Positions 61,461-64,000 of a stretch of DNA of 64,000 bases are shown piece after piece (position 1 is the first letter of the stretch; every line of letters starts with the position of its first letter). Below the pieces are notes generated by a model. That model was not told where the DNA came from and made no database searches. It saw only the letters and a list, made by a program, of their open reading frames with translations. A program made the position numbers and the translations under genes. The DNA is from Lumbricus terrestris (taxonomy: Eukaryota; Annelida; Clitellata; Crassiclitellata; Lumbricidae), in NCBI GenBank assembly GCA_949752735.1, contig OX457037.1, positions 64,539,449 to 64,603,448 on the forward strand, read 5' to 3'.

Positions 61461-61814
61461 CACACACAATAGGCCAATAATTGGTACACGTTGAAATTTC
61501 TCTGCGTACTAATTCACACGAATTTAAACAGTGTTTCTTAGAGTAAAATGAACGTCTTTAGGACTTTGTTTCTCTCGGTTTGTGTGTCTTTCTCAACTTT
61601 GTATCCGTCTCAGCTCTAGGTTTACATGTGAATCTGTGTTTCAATATGACATTGTGGTTATAGTGAAAGAATATTAGCAGCGCACGCTGTTCAAATGGAA
61701 AGAACGCTCGGCTTGTAGCGTAGTAGCCTAACGATAACTAGTGACTCGCAAGGGGTCGCAAGGGGTCGAGCATCTACTCAGGCGGTCACTCTGGAAGGAC
61801 ACGTCCCTGAACCT

Positions 61815-61985
61815 GTGAGGCACGGAGACAGATTGGTTAGACTGGTCGTCCTGTAATGCGGAGAGTGCGGGTTCAATCCTCGTCCGAGGAGCCAACTGTG
61901 TAGGGACCTTGGGCAAGTCCTTCACTCACAATTGCGTGTGTGCACTTCTGAGCTTTGTAAGGAGGGCGATATCAAATTTCAGCTG
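61815..61985 (+). mobile_element. tRNA-derived CORE-SINE
   Basis: Box A TGGTTAGACTGG at 61834-61845 and box B GGGTTCAATCC at 61869-61879. The CORE-like box GGGACCTTGGGCAAGTCC follows at about 61904, then TTCACTCACAATTGCGTGTG and a tail AAGGAGGGCGATATCAAATT. Confidence 0.82.
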
Positions 61986-63257
61986 TAGGCTATTGCATAT
62001 TGAATTGAACAAGTCCTGCATGCACACTTTGCACAGTTGCTCAATGCGGCAATGCCTTTCATGTGTTGCACTTCTCAACTTTGGAAGTAGGACAATATCA
62101 GTTACAGTTTATAGTGATTGTATATTGAATAGTGACTTTAAAAATAGCATCAGACATTAGTAGGTTGTTCGAGGTGACAGTAGACGGCTCTGTAAACTTT
62201 GCAAAGCACCTTGGGAGTAGCTTAATTACTACAGACGAAGCTACATAAATTGACTCCGGGTGTCGTAGGCTACTTGCAACTACATTGTACAAAAACATAG
62301 ATCGGGTGTTGGTGGATTTATTTTAACTTGCAAGAAATGTGATAAAAGAAAAGCAAACTCTAGATTTGTAAATAATAGGCCCTATATAATAATTTTTACT
62401 AAAACTACCATATTGTTTCAAATAACAAAAATCATCAATAGCTGCGTCAAAGTTTGTGTTTGATTTTGTGCTATGCTAGACTCCGGGTGTTGAAGCGTAA
62501 AAGGCTTCATTTTCAAATGTAGCCTACTCCTACTGACGTATAAATAGGCCTCACAGGCCTACTGTTCGAATTTTTCCATCTTGTGGCGTCGCTGCTAGGT
62601 CAAAACTGCGTACTTGAAAATCACTTCATAGCAATGAATTCTGATCGCTTACACACTTTCAGGATCGCGATAACGGACAGCCTTGACTCTCCAATGCATG
62701 GAGATCGTAAAATTAATAGTCTTTTATGAAACACCTCTCTCACATAAAGCCACAATGTCATGTGAGTCAGATCGCCACAAATAAATTTATAGGCTTAGTA
62801 TAAAATGGTTGGGAAAGATTCAATGAGGTCTCATTCAACTATGACTGTCATTAGGCTACGTCCAAAACTAACTACTGTATTTTCCTGGTTTTCTTTCCTG
62901 TGACTATTAGGCTACTTCACAATAAAAATCATTTGTATAGGTTTAAAAAATACTGATTGCCACAATACTGCAGCTAAAATAGCCTTTAAGAAAACTGGAT
63001 AAAATAATCGATTATTTAAAACAGACCTGGAAAAACAGTAAAAAGTTCAGCGCATGATCGCATGTACTTAGAAGCCACTGGCTGATACTCAACAAACGGT
63101 GGTTACTGTTTTTCCCTTCTCTGCGCCTGTTAGGCCCTAAGCCGCCGACGTTGTGTTTTCCACGTTGACTAATCACTTTCCCTGGCTTATTAAAAAAATT
63201 TAATTGCGAAACAGCGACAATGTATAATTCATCTACATTGATGATATTCTCCGCCGG
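61986..63257. other. Intergenic sequence
   Basis: No gene seen. A further GCACTTCTCAACTTTGGAAG stretch near 62069-62088 looks like a decayed SINE tail. Confidence 0.5.
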
Positions 63258-63709
63258 TGTCACGTGATATTCTATGCCCCCTGAAAGCTATCCGGGGGAG
63301 ATGAATTAATCTGTCCTCCCGGATGGAATTAACCGGTCTAGACTATCCGGTGGAATAAACTATTCTATTCCCTTTTTTGAAAAATGCGTAAAATTGAAAA
63401 TTTTATGCTCTAATCAAAATTTAAAGTCACTCTAATTGTTTTAAGTGTCCTTAGCAATGTTCAGAGAAAAGCAACTTGAATTTATTTAGTCACTCTGAGT
63501 GTTCTTAAGGGTTTTAAAAGTTCTAAGTGCTCTAAAACCGAAGGAAAAATTGTCTAGTAGGAATAAACATACCTGTAAACGTCATTGTTCAAAACAAAGC
63601 AGTTGAAAATTAATTTGCAAAAATAAATACACGCGGAAGTGGCTTTTTCGACTTTTGTTCATTTGGGAATACGATTAATACGGGGATAGGCCTACTCTAT
63701 TTCGTGACA
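63258..63709. mobile_element. MITE of the TGTCACG type
   Basis: It begins TGTCACGTGATATTCTATGC and ends CTATTTCGTGACA. The flanks CCGG and CCTG match at 3 of 4. Like the element at 14989-15365 it has inverted CCGGGGGAGAT-type blocks near its left end and AT-rich sequence inside. Confidence 0.6.
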
Positions 63710-64000
63710 CCTGATATAGACAAGATTTCGGTGCCGAATCTACCTCATAATTATGTTGGCATCACTCTGTAAGTGCGTAAAATAAATAATGCTTGCAATA
63801 CATAGTGTTATCGCTCAGCATGATGCACCCTGATAGCCATACTTGTAGAAAAGTCACTACATTTACTTATGTGACCGATATCAAATTTTCAACAGCGCTT
63901 TCTCTGAATTGAAACACAATTGCGAAAATGCATAAAACCAGAAATGACTTACCAAAAGTGTTTAAACCGCGATCATCTAGGCCTATAATGCGTTTTAAAA
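63710..64000. other. Intergenic sequence to the window end
   Basis: AT-rich, nothing recognised. Confidence 0.5.

Noticed and set aside
61815..61985. A functional tRNA gene
   Set aside because: Boxes A and B are present but the arms do not fold into a cloverleaf by eye, and the CORE-like box and SINE tail follow directly.

Overview
The window is animal nuclear DNA. It holds spliceosomal introns, an ADAM10-type sheddase, a TauE/SafE-family (TSUP) membrane transporter, CORE-type SINEs with L2-like tails, and many hAT-like DNA transposons. The mix of genes and repeats, and the very frequent palindrome TAGGCCTA, suggest a marine invertebrate, perhaps an echinoderm or another invertebrate deuterostome. 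I cannot fix the phylum from sequence alone. There is no sign of bacterial operons, CRISPR or rRNA.

Only two protein genes can be supported, both on the plus strand. The first is the 3' part of an ADAM10 (Kuzbanian-like) gene: seven exons between 1661 and 9683 coding for the disintegrin, cysteine-rich, stalk, transmembrane and cytoplasmic parts. The prodomain and protease exons must lie upstream of base 1. Exons 2 and 3 are separated by an AT-AC, U12-type intron with a recognisable branch site. The second gene is a complete TSUP transporter of 419 residues in four exons (52905-52928, 58405-58468, 59268-59501, 60314-61251). Its splice phases agree, its third intron is full of microsatellite, and it has a poly(A) signal at 61455.

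The 43 kb between the genes is repeat-rich. Fourteen DNA elements can be delimited by terminal inverted repeats plus 8-bp target-site duplications, ten of them with perfect duplications. They include a three-deep nest at 15452-19059, an element at 13889-15374 whose own right inverted repeat is split by another element, and four 2-2.3 kb members of one TAGGGTG-ended family. Non-LTR fragments (L2-like and a second type) and tRNA-derived SINEs fill much of the rest. Long TATG arrays occur at 6.1, 20.3 and 59.8 kb.

Bases 20689-33766 recur without any difference I could find at 33967-47044. The two copies sit on either side of a run of exactly 200 N. The suffix of the left contig therefore equals the prefix of the right contig, which is best read as an unmerged contig overlap. 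The real locus is then about 13.1 kb shorter, and everything listed in the second copy is probably the same DNA.
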